DNA from: Flavobacterium johnsoniae UW101
GTDB taxonomy: Bacteria; Bacteroidota; Bacteroidia; Flavobacteriales; Flavobacteriaceae
Assembly (NCBI RefSeq): GCF_000016645.1
Contig: NC_009441.1
Location: forward strand, 1,798,001-1,862,000
Length of the DNA: 64,000 bases
Direction of reading: 5' to 3'
How positions within the stretch are numbered: the first letter of the stretch is position 1; every line of letters begins with the position of its first letter. Below the pieces are notes generated by a model, which was not told where the DNA came from, did no database searches, and was given only the letters and a program-made list of their open reading frames with translations. Positions 9,610 to 19,973 of this stretch are shown in pieces. The translations under genes and the position numbers were made by a program.

Positions 9610-12600
9610 ATGAAATTAACAAAATTACTTATCTTTTGTGTTTCATCTCTATTGTTCTCAGTTATCGCAATGGCACAGGATGTTACGGTAACCGGAACTA
9701 TTAATGATGAAAGTGGAATGCCCGTCCCGGGAGCAACAGTTTTAATTAAAGGAACAAATAAAGCTACAGCTTCTGACTTTGATGGAAAATTTCAGATCAA
9801 TGTTCCTTCTAATGGAACTTTAACAATTAGTTTTGTTGGATACGTTACTGTACAGGAAGCAGTAAATGGAAGAAACAAAATAAGTGTAAAACTTCAGCCG
9901 GAATCTCAAAACTTAAATGAAGTTGTTGTTGTAGGATACGGAGTTCAAAAGAAAAGCGTTGTTACAGGAGCAATTTCTAGTGTAAAAGGAAAGGATTTAG
10001 AAAATCTTCCAATTACCAGAATTGAGCAGTCTTTACAAGGTAGAGTTTCTGGGGTTTCTATTGCAGCAAATGCTGGTCAGCCAGGTTCTGCTTCTACAAT
10101 TAGAATTCGTGGATTTACTACATTAAACAATAATGATCCTCTATGGGTTGTTGATGGTGTTGTGGTAGACAACGGTGGTATTGGTTATTTGAATCAATCA
10201 GATATTGAATCAATCGAGGTTTTAAAAGACGGTGCTTCTGGAGCTATTTATGGTTCTCGTGCAGCAGCAGGGGTTATCATTGTTACTACTAAAAAAGGTA
10301 AAGCAGGAAAAATTTCTGTAAACTATACTGGATTTGCAGGTACATCTCAGGCAGCAAAGAAGATCGATTTATTAGATGCTTCTCAATATGTAACAATCAT
10401 GAACGAAGCGTATACTAATGGAGGTAAAGCGCCATTGTTTCCAACTGTTAATGGAAGCGGCCAGCCTATAAATTATGGAAAAGGTACAAATTGGCAGGAT
10501 GCTATTTTTAACAATCATGCACAGCGTTATTCTCACGAATTAAGCTTCAGCGGAGGTAATGATGTTTCTACATTCTATATGTCTTTTGGTATTACAGATC
10601 AGGAAGGTATTGTTACTACAGATATTTCTAATTACACAAGAAAAAATATCCGATTAAACTCTAATCATAAAATTGGAAAATTCATTAAAGTTGGTCAGAC
10701 TTTAGGATATTCTAATGAAAAAACGATCGGAATTGGTAATACAAATGACGAATTTGGAGGACCGTTAGCATCTGCAATCAACTTAGATCCGTTGACTCCA
10801 GTTATTGAAACTGATCCTTCTAAAACAGGTCCAGGTTCAATTTATGCTAATCCAAATACTCTAAAAGATGCAAATGGTCATTACTATGGTATTTCTACTA
10901 TTGTAACACAGGAAAACACAAACCCATTAGCATACACGCAGACAAGATTAGGAAATAATGATTTTGCAGAAAATTTTGTTGGTAATGTTTTTATTGAAGC
11001 AGAGTTATTGCCAGGTTTAAAATTTAAATCTTCTGCTGGTGCAAAATTAGCTTATTATGGTTCTGACAATTTTACTCCAGTTTTCTACTTAAACGGAGCT
11101 ACAAAAAGAGATAAAAATGAATTGTTCAGATCATACAAAAAATCATTCAGCTGGAACTGGGAAAACACTTTAAATTATACTAAGAAATTTGGTGATCACA
11201 ATTTCAGTATCTTAATTGGTAAAGGTACTTATGTAGATGGTATTACATCAGGTAACGATGCTACTTACCAAGGAATTCCAGCAACTACTCATGACGAAGC
11301 TTCTTTCAATGTAGATATCCCATTGGCTGATAAATTTGTTAATGCTTATAATTCAACAGCAGTTGAGCACAGAGTAGAGTCTTTATTCTCAAGATTAAAT
11401 TACGATTATAAAGAAAAATATATTTTTACAGGTATTATTCGTCGTGATGGTTCTACACGATTTGGACCAAACCACAAATACGGAACTTTCCCTTCAGTAT
11501 CTCTTGGATGGGTACCATCTAAAGAAGGATTCTGGAAAGAAAATAATGTTGTAACTAGTTTAAAAATTAGAGGAGGTTATGGTGTAACAGGAAATGACTC
11601 TTCTCCTGATTTCTTATACCTTTCAACTATTGGTAACAAAAGAAATTATACTATTGGAGGAACACCAGTTCCAGGACAAAGCCCTAACGCTATTCCAAAC
11701 CCTGATTTGAAATGGGAAGAAACTAAACAAGCAAACATTGGTTTTGAAAGTACACTTTTCCACGACTTCAATTTAAGTGTTGACTTATTTAACAAAAAGA
11801 CATCAGGTATCTTAATGAAAGTGCCAATTCCTGGATATGTTGGAGCAAGTGGTGATACTTATGCCAACTTAGCAGATATGGAAAATAGAGGTGTTGATAT
11901 TGAATTAGGATATCGTAAAAAAATTGGTGCATTGAATCTTTCTGTAAACGGAAACTTCTCTTACATCAAAAATGAAATCACTTATATTGATAAAGGAGTG
12001 AATTTTATTGCAGGAGATGAAACAGTACAATCGACTTCTTACGAAATCAACAGAACTCAGGTTGGTCAGGCTTATAACTCATTTTACGGATTTAAAACAA
12101 ACGGTATTTTCCAGACTCAGGCAGATATCGATAATTACAAAAATGCAGCAGGTGTAGTAATCCAGCCAAATGCTAAACCAGGAGATTTCCGTTGGCAGGA
12201 TTTAAACGGAGATGGTAAAATTGACGGTAACGATAGAGATTTCTTAGGAACTTCATTACCTAAATTTACTTACGGTTTAACTTTAAACTTAGACTATAAA
12301 GGATTTGATTTATTAGTTTTTGGTCAGGGAGCTGGCGGAAACATGATTTATCAAGGATTACGAAGATTAGATATTACAAATGCGAACTACCAGACAGAAG
12401 TTTTAGGTCGTTGGACAGGACCAGGATCAACAAATTCTTATCCTAGAGTTACTGTTGACGATACAAACAAAAACTTTAGTAATCCATCTGATTTTAATTT
12501 ACAAAAAGGTGATTTCTTCAGATTCAAAACAATTCAGTTTGGATATTCATTCCCACAAGAATGGATAAACAGTATTTCATTAACAAAAGTAAGACTGTAC

Positions 12601-12759
12601 CTAACTGGAGAAAACTTGTTTACGATTACAAAATACACTGGTTTTGATCCAGAAATTGGAGGACCTACTACAGCTGGAATGAACAATGTACAAGGTGTTG
12701 ACAGAGGATACTATCCTCAGGCAAAATCGTACATGTTAGGAGTTAATTTGCAATTTTAA
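9610..12759 (+). CDS. susC: SusC-like TonB-dependent outer-membrane transporter
   Basis: 1049 residues: signal peptide (about 1-22, ending AMAQ), CarboxypepD_reg-like domain (about 25-100), TonB-dependent plug beginning near EVVVVGYGVQKKSVVTGA, then a beta-barrel ending in an aromatic residue (GVNLQF). This is the standard SusC/RagA layout. With the SusD-like lipoprotein 18 bases downstream it forms the outer-membrane pump that imports oligosaccharides. Specificity cannot be read from sequence; the neighbouring GH30 and GH3 enzymes imply a beta-glucan. Confidence 0.95.
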   Translation: MKLTKLLIFCVSSLLFSVIAMAQDVTVTGTINDESGMPVPGATVLIKGTNKATASDFDGKFQINVPSNGTLTISFVGYVTVQEAVNGRNKISVKLQPESQNLNEVVVVGYGVQKKSVVTGAISSVKGKDLENLPITRIEQSLQGRVSGVSIAANAGQPGSASTIRIRGFTTLNNNDPLWVVDGVVVDNGGIGYLNQSDIESIEVLKDGASGAIYGSRAAAGVIIVTTKKGKAGKISVNYTGFAGTSQAAKKIDLLDASQYVTIMNEAYTNGGKAPLFPTVNGSGQPINYGKGTNWQDAIFNNHAQRYSHELSFSGGNDVSTFYMSFGITDQEGIVTTDISNYTRKNIRLNSNHKIGKFIKVGQTLGYSNEKTIGIGNTNDEFGGPLASAINLDPLTPVIETDPSKTGPGSIYANPNTLKDANGHYYGISTIVTQENTNPLAYTQTRLGNNDFAENFVGNVFIEAELLPGLKFKSSAGAKLAYYGSDNFTPVFYLNGATKRDKNELFRSYKKSFSWNWENTLNYTKKFGDHNFSILIGKGTYVDGITSGNDATYQGIPATTHDEASFNVDIPLADKFVNAYNSTAVEHRVESLFSRLNYDYKEKYIFTGIIRRDGSTRFGPNHKYGTFPSVSLGWVPSKEGFWKENNVVTSLKIRGGYGVTGNDSSPDFLYLSTIGNKRNYTIGGTPVPGQSPNAIPNPDLKWEETKQANIGFESTLFHDFNLSVDLFNKKTSGILMKVPIPGYVGASGDTYANLADMENRGVDIELGYRKKIGALNLSVNGNFSYIKNEITYIDKGVNFIAGDETVQSTSYEINRTQVGQAYNSFYGFKTNGIFQTQADIDNYKNAAGVVIQPNAKPGDFRWQDLNGDGKIDGNDRDFLGTSLPKFTYGLTLNLDYKGFDLLVFGQGAGGNMIYQGLRRLDITNANYQTEVLGRWTGPGSTNSYPRVTVDDTNKNFSNPSDFNLQKGDFFRFKTIQFGYSFPQEWINSISLTKVRLYLTGENLFTITKYTGFDPEIGGPTTAGMNNVQGVDRGYYPQAKSYMLGVNLQF

Positions 12760-12777
12760 TTAAAAAAATAAAATATT

Positions 12778-14313
12778 ATGAAACTTATAAGTTTTAAACA
12801 ATCATTTATCGCTTTTGGAGTGTTATTGGCACTTGCATCGTGCGATACAGATGAAAAGTTGGAAGTAAAAGGTGATGGAGTTGTACTCGAACAAGATTTT
12901 TACAGAAATGAAACAGAAGCTTATTCTGGTTTAGTAGCTGCATATGATAAATTAGGTAAATATGCTGGAGCTATGGAAAACGCACCTTTGTTATTCTTAA
13001 ATTCTGCATCAGATGATTTTTATGCAGGAGGAGGAGGAGCAGGTGACCAGCCAGGACTTCAGGTAGCATCAAATTATTCTATTACTCCAACTAATATACC
13101 GCCAAATATTTGGGCAGATTATTATAAAGGGGTTGCAAGATGTAATATCATGGTGGTAAAATTGCCTGGTATTCCTATGGATGAAACTAAAAAAGCAAGA
13201 TTCATGGCAGAAGTAAAAGCTTTACGTGCTTATTACTACTTAGACCTTGTAAGAATGTTTAAAAATGTTCCATTGATTTTGACGCCATTAACAAAAGAAG
13301 AAATTCCTTTGGTTATGCAGGCTGCACCAGCAGATGTTTATGCTCAAATTGAAAAAGATTTAATTGAAGCAATTCCAAACTTACCAATAACATTACCAGC
13401 TAATGAATTAGGACGTTTGACAAAAGGAGCAGCAACAGCTCTTTTAGGAAAAGCTTATTTATATGACAATAAAAAACCTGAAGCAGCAGCACAGTTCGCT
13501 TTAGTAAATGGTACTCCAGGAGGAACTAGCAGCTATGGTTATAAATTGATGGATAATTTTGCTCAATTATGGGATAAATTACATGAGTTTAATAGTGAGT
13601 CAATTCTTGAAATCAGCTACTCTGATAAATCAAATGCTGATTGGGGTAACTTTGAAAGAGGTGATGATGAAGGTAACGTAGCGGCTCAGTTAATGGGTAT
13701 TAGAGATTATTCAAGAAAAGAAGCAGGTGTTACTGCCGGATTGCCAGATTACATCAATGGATGGGGATTCATGGTAGTTACAAAAGATTTACAAACTGCT
13801 ATGCAGGGAGATCCTCGTTATGCTTCTACAATTTTTGATGCAGGAACTTACAGAGGTACTGGAAATGATGATCCAAACGGACTTTTAAAGTATACTGACA
13901 GTTATAACGAAACAGGGTACCACTTTATAAAATATGCACCAGTTAATGAAGATATTAAAGCTGCAAACCCTTTCCTAAACTTTGGAATTAACACTTATGT
14001 TATTCGTTTAGCTGATACATATTTAATGGAAGCTGAAGCTTTAGGAGGAACAGGAGCAAGAGCACAAGCATTACTTGATGCTGTAAGAGCGAGAGTTGGG
14101 CTGGCATCAGTACCAGTTTCTTTAAACGCAATTTATGCAGAAAGAAGATTAGAACTTGCAGGAGAAGGACACCGTTGGTTTGACTTAATAAGAACAGGTC
14201 AGGCAGCAGCAAAACTTGCTTTTAAAGGATTTACTGCTAACAAAAACGAAGCATTCCCAATTCCTTATAGTGAGTTTAACAACACTAAAATGGTTCAGAA
14301 CCAAAATTATTAA
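12778..14313 (+). CDS. susD: SusD/RagB-like surface glycan-binding lipoprotein
   Basis: 511 residues. Lipoprotein signal with Cys22 (LALASC) followed by DTDEK, an acidic stretch like the surface-export signal described in Bacteroidetes lipoproteins. The SusD N-terminal helical region includes AEVKALRAYYYLDLVRMF; the C-terminal SusD/RagB segment includes RRLELAGEGHRWFDLIRTG. It caps the SusC barrel and captures glycan. No SusE/F-like or other extra surface-binding protein follows. Confidence 0.95.
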   Translation: MKLISFKQSFIAFGVLLALASCDTDEKLEVKGDGVVLEQDFYRNETEAYSGLVAAYDKLGKYAGAMENAPLLFLNSASDDFYAGGGGAGDQPGLQVASNYSITPTNIPPNIWADYYKGVARCNIMVVKLPGIPMDETKKARFMAEVKALRAYYYLDLVRMFKNVPLILTPLTKEEIPLVMQAAPADVYAQIEKDLIEAIPNLPITLPANELGRLTKGAATALLGKAYLYDNKKPEAAAQFALVNGTPGGTSSYGYKLMDNFAQLWDKLHEFNSESILEISYSDKSNADWGNFERGDDEGNVAAQLMGIRDYSRKEAGVTAGLPDYINGWGFMVVTKDLQTAMQGDPRYASTIFDAGTYRGTGNDDPNGLLKYTDSYNETGYHFIKYAPVNEDIKAANPFLNFGINTYVIRLADTYLMEAEALGGTGARAQALLDAVRARVGLASVPVSLNAIYAERRLELAGEGHRWFDLIRTGQAAAKLAFKGFTANKNEAFPIPYSEFNNTKMVQNQNY

Positions 14314-14430
14314 AAAATACATATGTTAATGTTTGAGCCGAATGATAGATTAATCGGAATAATCTACTCTTCAAACAAGTTCATTTATTAATATATTTTG
14401 AGTTAAGTTAAGTTTAAGTTTGGTTGTCAG

Positions 14431-14469
14431 AATAGCCCATATTCTTTATTGATTATGGGCTATTTTTTA
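14431..14469 (+). terminator. Intrinsic terminator between susD and the enzyme genes
   Basis: AATAGCCCATA (14431-14441) pairs with TATGGGCTATT (14454-14464), followed by T residues. It probably lowers expression of the enzymes relative to susCD within one locus. Confidence 0.8.
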
Positions 14470-14534
14470 AATCAGTCTGTGCTTAATTTCCAAGAAAAAT
14501 AAATCAAAAGCCTATAGACTAACAAACATATACA

Positions 14535-15998
14535 ATGAAAAAAATGAAATTTATTATCACAACTTGTTTATGTTTCTCTTTATCTGTTTTTTCACAAACA
14601 AACCCAAAAAAGCAGGTACAGAAATTTACAACAGCCAACAAAAAAATAACTGTTTATACTACTGCAGCAGATACGAATCTTAAACTAACTGCTACAGACA
14701 ACTTAAGTTTTACAGCGTCGAAACAACCTGTTGAAACCGAAATATCAGTTTTTGTAGAACCTTCAAAAAAGTTTCAAACCTTTATGGGGATTGGAGGTGC
14801 TGTAACAGATGCCAGTGCTGAGATCTTTGCTAAATTATCAAAAGAAAAACAAACCGAATTTTTAAATGCTTATTACGATGCTCAAAAAGGAATTGGGTAT
14901 TCATTGCTAAGAACAACGATTCAAAGCTCTGATTTTAGCAGTGGAAGCTATTCTTACATCGAAGAAGGAGATAAAGATTTAAAAACGTTTTCAATTGATC
15001 ATGATAGAAAATACAGAATCCCATTAATTAAAGATGTTATAAAAACTGCAGGAGGAAAGCTACTGACTTACGCTACGCCCTGGTCACCAAATGCATTCAT
15101 GAAAAGTAATAAAAGCGTACTTAAGGGCGGAAAATTACTTCCGGAATATTTCCAGCCATGGGCAAATTTTTACGCAAAATTTATAAAAGCATATAATAAA
15201 GAAGGTATTCCAATCTGGGGGACATCGGTGCAAAATGAACCAATGGCAACACAGACTTGGGAATCTTGTTTATATACTGCAGAAGAAGAAAGAGATTATA
15301 TAAAAAACTACTTAGGGCCAACACTTAAAAAAGAAGGACTTGGAGATGTAAAAATTATTGCATGGGATCATAACAGAGATTTAATGGTACAGAGAGCCAA
15401 TGTTATTTTCTCAGATCCGGAAGCTTCAAAATATGTATGGGGATTAGGTTTTCATTGGTATGAAACCTGGACAGGTGCACAGCCAATGTTTGAAAACGTT
15501 GCCAGAGTGCACGAAGCTTATCCTGATAAAAAACTAATGTTTACCGAAGGATGTGTCGAAAGATTTGATGCGGCAAAATACCAATTTTGGCCAAATGCAG
15601 AACGATACGGAACTTCTATGATAAACGATTTTAATAACGGAACTGTTGCATGGACTGACTGGAATATCCTTTTAGATCAATTTGGCGGGCCAAATCACGT
15701 TGGTAATTTCTGTTTTGCTCCAATTCATGCTGATACTGTTACAGGAGAATTAATTTACACACCATCTTATTATTACATTGGACATTTTTCAAAATTCATT
15801 CGCCCAAATGCAGTTCGTGTAAGTTCTTCAGTAAGCAGAAGCTATTTATTGAGCACGTCATTTTTAAATACCGATGGCAAAATGGCAACTATTGTTATGA
15901 ATCATACCGATAATGAAATTACATACAATTTTATTATTGCTGAGGAAAAAGCAATTGTAAAAATTCCTGCTCATGCAATCCAGACACTAGTATATTAA
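14535..15998 (+). CDS. Glycoside hydrolase family 30 enzyme, periplasmic copy (GH30 no. 1)
   Basis: 487 residues with a type I signal peptide (FSLSVFSQ). GH30 TIM-barrel motifs: FMGIGGAVTDASAEIF near residue 83, proposed acid/base Glu235 in SVQNEP, nucleophile Glu338 in MFTEGC, and a C-terminal beta-sandwich ending in HAIQTLVY. It closely resembles the next gene and is 34 bases from it. Families of this type include glucosylceramidase-like and endo-beta-1,6-glucanases; beta-1,6-glucan is the best guess here. The free periplasmic location is inferred from the absence of a lipobox. Confidence 0.9.
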   Translation: MKKMKFIITTCLCFSLSVFSQTNPKKQVQKFTTANKKITVYTTAADTNLKLTATDNLSFTASKQPVETEISVFVEPSKKFQTFMGIGGAVTDASAEIFAKLSKEKQTEFLNAYYDAQKGIGYSLLRTTIQSSDFSSGSYSYIEEGDKDLKTFSIDHDRKYRIPLIKDVIKTAGGKLLTYATPWSPNAFMKSNKSVLKGGKLLPEYFQPWANFYAKFIKAYNKEGIPIWGTSVQNEPMATQTWESCLYTAEEERDYIKNYLGPTLKKEGLGDVKIIAWDHNRDLMVQRANVIFSDPEASKYVWGLGFHWYETWTGAQPMFENVARVHEAYPDKKLMFTEGCVERFDAAKYQFWPNAERYGTSMINDFNNGTVAWTDWNILLDQFGGPNHVGNFCFAPIHADTVTGELIYTPSYYYIGHFSKFIRPNAVRVSSSVSRSYLLSTSFLNTDGKMATIVMNHTDNEITYNFIIAEEKAIVKIPAHAIQTLVY

Positions 15999-16032
15999 TT
16001 TATCATAAAACAGTTTTTCTATTCATAAAAAC

Positions 16033-17496
16033 ATGATATCAACAAAAAGTATAGTACTGACATCGATACTAATTTTACAGCTGAGTTGTTCTCCGTCAAA
16101 ACATGCTGATTCTTCTAAGATTGATTTATCTGTTTCAGGTAAAAAGTTAGATGTGTATACAACTGCAGAGAACTCAAGTTTAAGATTGTCACTTTCAAAT
16201 GACCTTATTTCAAAGGAATCTTTAGCAAATACAGCAGTTTCGATAGAAGTAGATCCGGCTAAAACCTTTCAGACTTTCTTAGGAATCGGAGGTGCTGTAA
16301 CTGATGCAAGTGCCGAAGTTTTCGCAAAATTACCGGCAGATAAACAACAAGAGTTTCTAACGGCGTATTATGATAAGAATAAAGGAATTGGATATTCGCT
16401 TGCAAGAACAAATATTCATAGCTGTGATTTTAGCAGTGAAAGTTATACTTATATCAGTGAAGGAGACAAAGATTTAAAAACTTTTAATATTGATCACGAT
16501 AGAAAATATAGAATACCATTACTTAAAAAAGCAATTGAAAATGCCGGCGGAAAATTAACTTTATTTGTTAGTCCCTGGAGTCCCCCAGCTTTCATGAAAG
16601 ACAATAATGATATTTTACACGGCGGCGTTCTATTGCCTGAATTTGCACAATCATGGGCAAAGTATTATGCCAGATTTATAAAGGAATATGAAAAAGAAGG
16701 TATTCCAATTTGGGGATTAACCATCCAGAATGAGCCTATGGCAAAACAGCGATGGGAATCCTGTATCTACACTCCTGAAGCCGAAAGAGATTTTCTAAAA
16801 AATTTCTTAGGACCGACTCTTGAAAATGAAGGACTTGGTTCGAAAAAGATAATAATCTGGGATCACAACCGTGGAGACATGTTAGAAAAAAGAGCACAGC
16901 TTGTTTTTTCTGATCCTGAAGTTTCAAAATATGCCTGGGGAATTGGTTTTCACTGGTATGAAACATGGAATGGAGGCACGCCAAAATTCGAATCAGTAGC
17001 TAAAGTTCACGAAGCTTTTCCAAACAAAAATTTACTTTTTACAGAAGGATGTATTGAAAAATTTGATGCTTCAAAATACCAGTTTTGGGGCAATGCTGAA
17101 CGTTATGGACTTAATATGATTAACGATTTCAATAACGGAACGGTAGGCTGGACAGACTGGAATATTCTTTTGGATCAAAACGGAGGGCCAAATCATGTAG
17201 GTAATTTTTGTTTTGCTCCAATTCATGCCGATACCAATTCAGGACAGCTAATTTATACACCAATGTATTATTATATAGGGCATTTTTCAAAATTCATTCG
17301 TCCTGATGCAAAAAGAATAAATGAAACGGTAAGTAACAAGTCACTTCTAAGTACTTCATTTAAAAATACTGATGGAAAGATTGCCACAATAATCATGAAT
17401 CAGGAAAACAAAAGTGTGGTTTACAACATAACAATTAATTCTCAAAAATATACCATTACCATACCGGCACATGCAATGCAGACACTGGTATACTAA
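16033..17496 (+). CDS. Glycoside hydrolase family 30 lipoprotein (GH30 no. 2, tandem paralogue)
   Basis: 487 residues, the same length as the upstream gene and alignable almost throughout (FLGIGGAVTDASAEVF, IGFHWYETWNGG, HAMQTLVY). Acid/base Glu234 is in TIQNEP, nucleophile Glu338 in LFTEGC. Unlike its twin it has a lipobox (LQLSC, Cys19) and so is membrane anchored. The pair looks like a tandem duplication followed by a change of location: one anchored and possibly surface facing, one soluble. No acidic surface-export motif follows the Cys, so the side of the membrane is uncertain. Confidence 0.9.
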   Translation: MISTKSIVLTSILILQLSCSPSKHADSSKIDLSVSGKKLDVYTTAENSSLRLSLSNDLISKESLANTAVSIEVDPAKTFQTFLGIGGAVTDASAEVFAKLPADKQQEFLTAYYDKNKGIGYSLARTNIHSCDFSSESYTYISEGDKDLKTFNIDHDRKYRIPLLKKAIENAGGKLTLFVSPWSPPAFMKDNNDILHGGVLLPEFAQSWAKYYARFIKEYEKEGIPIWGLTIQNEPMAKQRWESCIYTPEAERDFLKNFLGPTLENEGLGSKKIIIWDHNRGDMLEKRAQLVFSDPEVSKYAWGIGFHWYETWNGGTPKFESVAKVHEAFPNKNLLFTEGCIEKFDASKYQFWGNAERYGLNMINDFNNGTVGWTDWNILLDQNGGPNHVGNFCFAPIHADTNSGQLIYTPMYYYIGHFSKFIRPDAKRINETVSNKSLLSTSFKNTDGKIATIIMNQENKSVVYNITINSQKYTITIPAHAMQTLVY

Positions 17497-17529
17497 GACA
17501 TTATTTGATATTAATATTAAAAGTATAAA

Positions 17530-19797
17530 ATGAAAAACAGTATTTTTTGTGCGCTTATGTTCCTTTTTTGCGGAGCAGTCTGGAGCCAGCAGGTTAAAAA
17601 TAATAAAGCAGAAATTGATGCTAAAGTTTCTGAATTATTATCAAAAATGACGCTTGAAGAAAAAGTGGGACAAATGACCCAAATTACAGTAACAATTTTT
17701 GAAGATGCTAAAAAACCGGGATATTTTGATGCTGCAAAATTAAAGCAGGGAATTCAGGATTATCATATTGGTTCTATATTAAATGTACCCAATCCGGGAG
17801 CTCCAACTTTAAAAAGATGGCAGGAAACTATGCAGGCCATTACAATTGAGGCAAATAAAACAAGGCTAAAAATTCCTGTGCTATACGGTATCGATGCTAT
17901 TCACGGAGCAAGTTATACAGCTGGTGCAACATTATTTCCTCAGCAAATAGGTTTGGCAGCAACTTTTAATACCGATTTAGTAAAACGAGGAGCAGCTATT
18001 TCAGCTTATGAAACAAGAGCTTCTTCAATTCCGTGGGTTTTCTCGCCAGATTTAGATTTTCCAAGAAATCCAGCCTGGTCAAGAATGTGGGAATCATTTG
18101 GAGAAGACGCCTATTTATCATCAAAAATGGCAGTAGCTTTAGTTGATGGATTTGAAGGAAATAACAATGTAGGTTCTAAATACAGCGTAGCTTCCTGCAT
18201 GAAACATTACATAGGCTACGGAAGCACTACGACAGGAAAAGACAGAACACCAAGCATTATTCCGGAAAGACTTTTAAGACAATATGACTTAACGATTTAT
18301 CAGGCAGCTATTAATGCAGGTGCAAAAAGCGTAATGGTAAGCTCAGGAGAAATCAACGGAACTCCAGTTCATGCAAGCAAACACTTAATTACTGATATCC
18401 TTAAAAAAGAATTAGGTTTCTCTGGCGTTGTCGTTACTGACTGGAAAGATATCATTTATCTGTACACAAGACACAAAGTTGCCGAATCGAAACGTGATGC
18501 TGTTCGAATTGCTGTTATGGCCGGAATCGATATGAGTATGGTTCCTGAAGAATTTTCTTTTTATACTGATTTATTAGATTTAGTTAAAAAAGGAGAAGTA
18601 CCAGTATCAAGAATCGATGATGCCGTTTCGAGAATCTTAAAAATGAAATTTGAACTGAATTTGTTTCAAAATACGGTAGCAGATTTAAAAGATTATCCAA
18701 AATTTGGATCAGCAGAGCATATCGAAGAAGCTTATAATACTGCCGCAGAATCGATTACTTTATTAAAAAACAACGCATCAGTTCTGCCATTAAGTAAAAA
18801 CGAAAAAGTTTTGGTTACAGGTGCAACTGCCAATAGTATGAAATACCTTAACGGAGGCTGGTCATATACCTGGCAGGGCGAAAACTCAGATACTTATGCA
18901 GCTGATAAATTCACCATTTTAGAAGCTTTTCAAAATAAATTAGGTAAAGAAAATGTATTATATACAGCTGGTGCAGATCTTGAAAAAGAAGACGATGCAG
19001 AAATTCAGAAAGCAGTAGAATTGGCAAAAAACGCTTCTAAAATCGTTTTATGCTTAGGAGAAAAAAACTATACAGAAACTCCGGGCGATATCAGCGATCT
19101 TTATATGAGTGCTTCTCAAATAAAACTAGCTTTAGCTTTAGCAAAAGTAAATAAGCCGATTATTTTAGTTTTAAATGAAGGAAGACCAAGATTAATAAGC
19201 AATTTTGAAGACAAAATGAGCGCTGTTGTTCAATGTTATCTTCCGGGAAATGAAGGAGCAAGAGCCTTAGTTGATATTTTATACGGAGACGTAAATCCAA
19301 GTGGAAGACTGCCTTATAATTATCCTAGATATCCCAACTCTTTAGAAAAATACAATAGAAAATATACAGAAAGTATTTCTGAAGGAGAACAGAATAATGA
19401 CGCCAAATACGAGAAAAGTTATTCTCCTCAGTTTGAATTTGGAACCGGATTATCGTATACCACTTTTGTTTATTCAAATCTAAAAATTGATAAAACAGAA
19501 ATCAATAATACAGATGAAGTAAATGTTTCGGTAGATGTTACAAATTCAGGAACGAGAGCAGGAAAAGAATCCGTTTTATTGTATTTGTCTGATAACGTTG
19601 CAAGTATTACACCTGAATTTAAATCTTTAAAAAGATTTGAAAAGATAAGTTTAAAACCAAATGAAACTCAAACAGTAAAATTCACTTTAAAACAAAAAGA
19701 TCTTCAATTTGTAAACGAAGATTTAAAATGGATTTCTGAAAAAGGATCTTTTACTGTTCAGATAGGAGATCAAAAAAAAGATTTTCTGTTGAAATAA
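17530..19797 (+). CDS. Glycoside hydrolase family 3 beta-glucosidase, secreted (GH3 no. 1)
   Basis: 755 residues: signal peptide (AVWSQ), GH3 N-terminal barrel with nucleophile Asp304 in VVTDWKD, GH3 C-terminal domain, and a fibronectin-III-like tail (about 650-750). The KHY segment of the GH3 core (SCMKHYIGYG) is present. It lies 33 bases after GH30 no. 2 in the same direction. Its likely role is exo-cleavage of gluco-oligosaccharides in the periplasm to glucose. Linkage preference cannot be read from sequence. Confidence 0.92.
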   Translation: MKNSIFCALMFLFCGAVWSQQVKNNKAEIDAKVSELLSKMTLEEKVGQMTQITVTIFEDAKKPGYFDAAKLKQGIQDYHIGSILNVPNPGAPTLKRWQETMQAITIEANKTRLKIPVLYGIDAIHGASYTAGATLFPQQIGLAATFNTDLVKRGAAISAYETRASSIPWVFSPDLDFPRNPAWSRMWESFGEDAYLSSKMAVALVDGFEGNNNVGSKYSVASCMKHYIGYGSTTTGKDRTPSIIPERLLRQYDLTIYQAAINAGAKSVMVSSGEINGTPVHASKHLITDILKKELGFSGVVVTDWKDIIYLYTRHKVAESKRDAVRIAVMAGIDMSMVPEEFSFYTDLLDLVKKGEVPVSRIDDAVSRILKMKFELNLFQNTVADLKDYPKFGSAEHIEEAYNTAAESITLLKNNASVLPLSKNEKVLVTGATANSMKYLNGGWSYTWQGENSDTYAADKFTILEAFQNKLGKENVLYTAGADLEKEDDAEIQKAVELAKNASKIVLCLGEKNYTETPGDISDLYMSASQIKLALALAKVNKPIILVLNEGRPRLISNFEDKMSAVVQCYLPGNEGARALVDILYGDVNPSGRLPYNYPRYPNSLEKYNRKYTESISEGEQNNDAKYEKSYSPQFEFGTGLSYTTFVYSNLKIDKTEINNTDEVNVSVDVTNSGTRAGKESVLLYLSDNVASITPEFKSLKRFEKISLKPNETQTVKFTLKQKDLQFVNEDLKWISEKGSFTVQIGDQKKDFLLK

Positions 19798-19803
19798 ATT
19801 ACT

Positions 19804-19835
19804 AAACCTGTAAAGTCTTATGGTTTTACAGGTTT
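19804..19835 (+). terminator. Hairpin after the first GH3 gene
   Basis: AAACCTGTAAA pairs with TTTACAGGTTT (11-bp stem). There is no strong T-tract beyond the stem, so it may be a weak terminator or an mRNA-processing/stability hairpin that splits the enzyme operon. Confidence 0.5.
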
Positions 19836-19973
19836 AAACAAAATAGCAAAAATTATAGTTATGATATATTTGATACTAATGATAGTAACAACTTTAATTA
19901 ACATAACTTTTAAATAAGTTTTTTTCTTTAAGGCTTCGGAAACATTAGCTTTACAGATTAAATTTTTTTAAAG

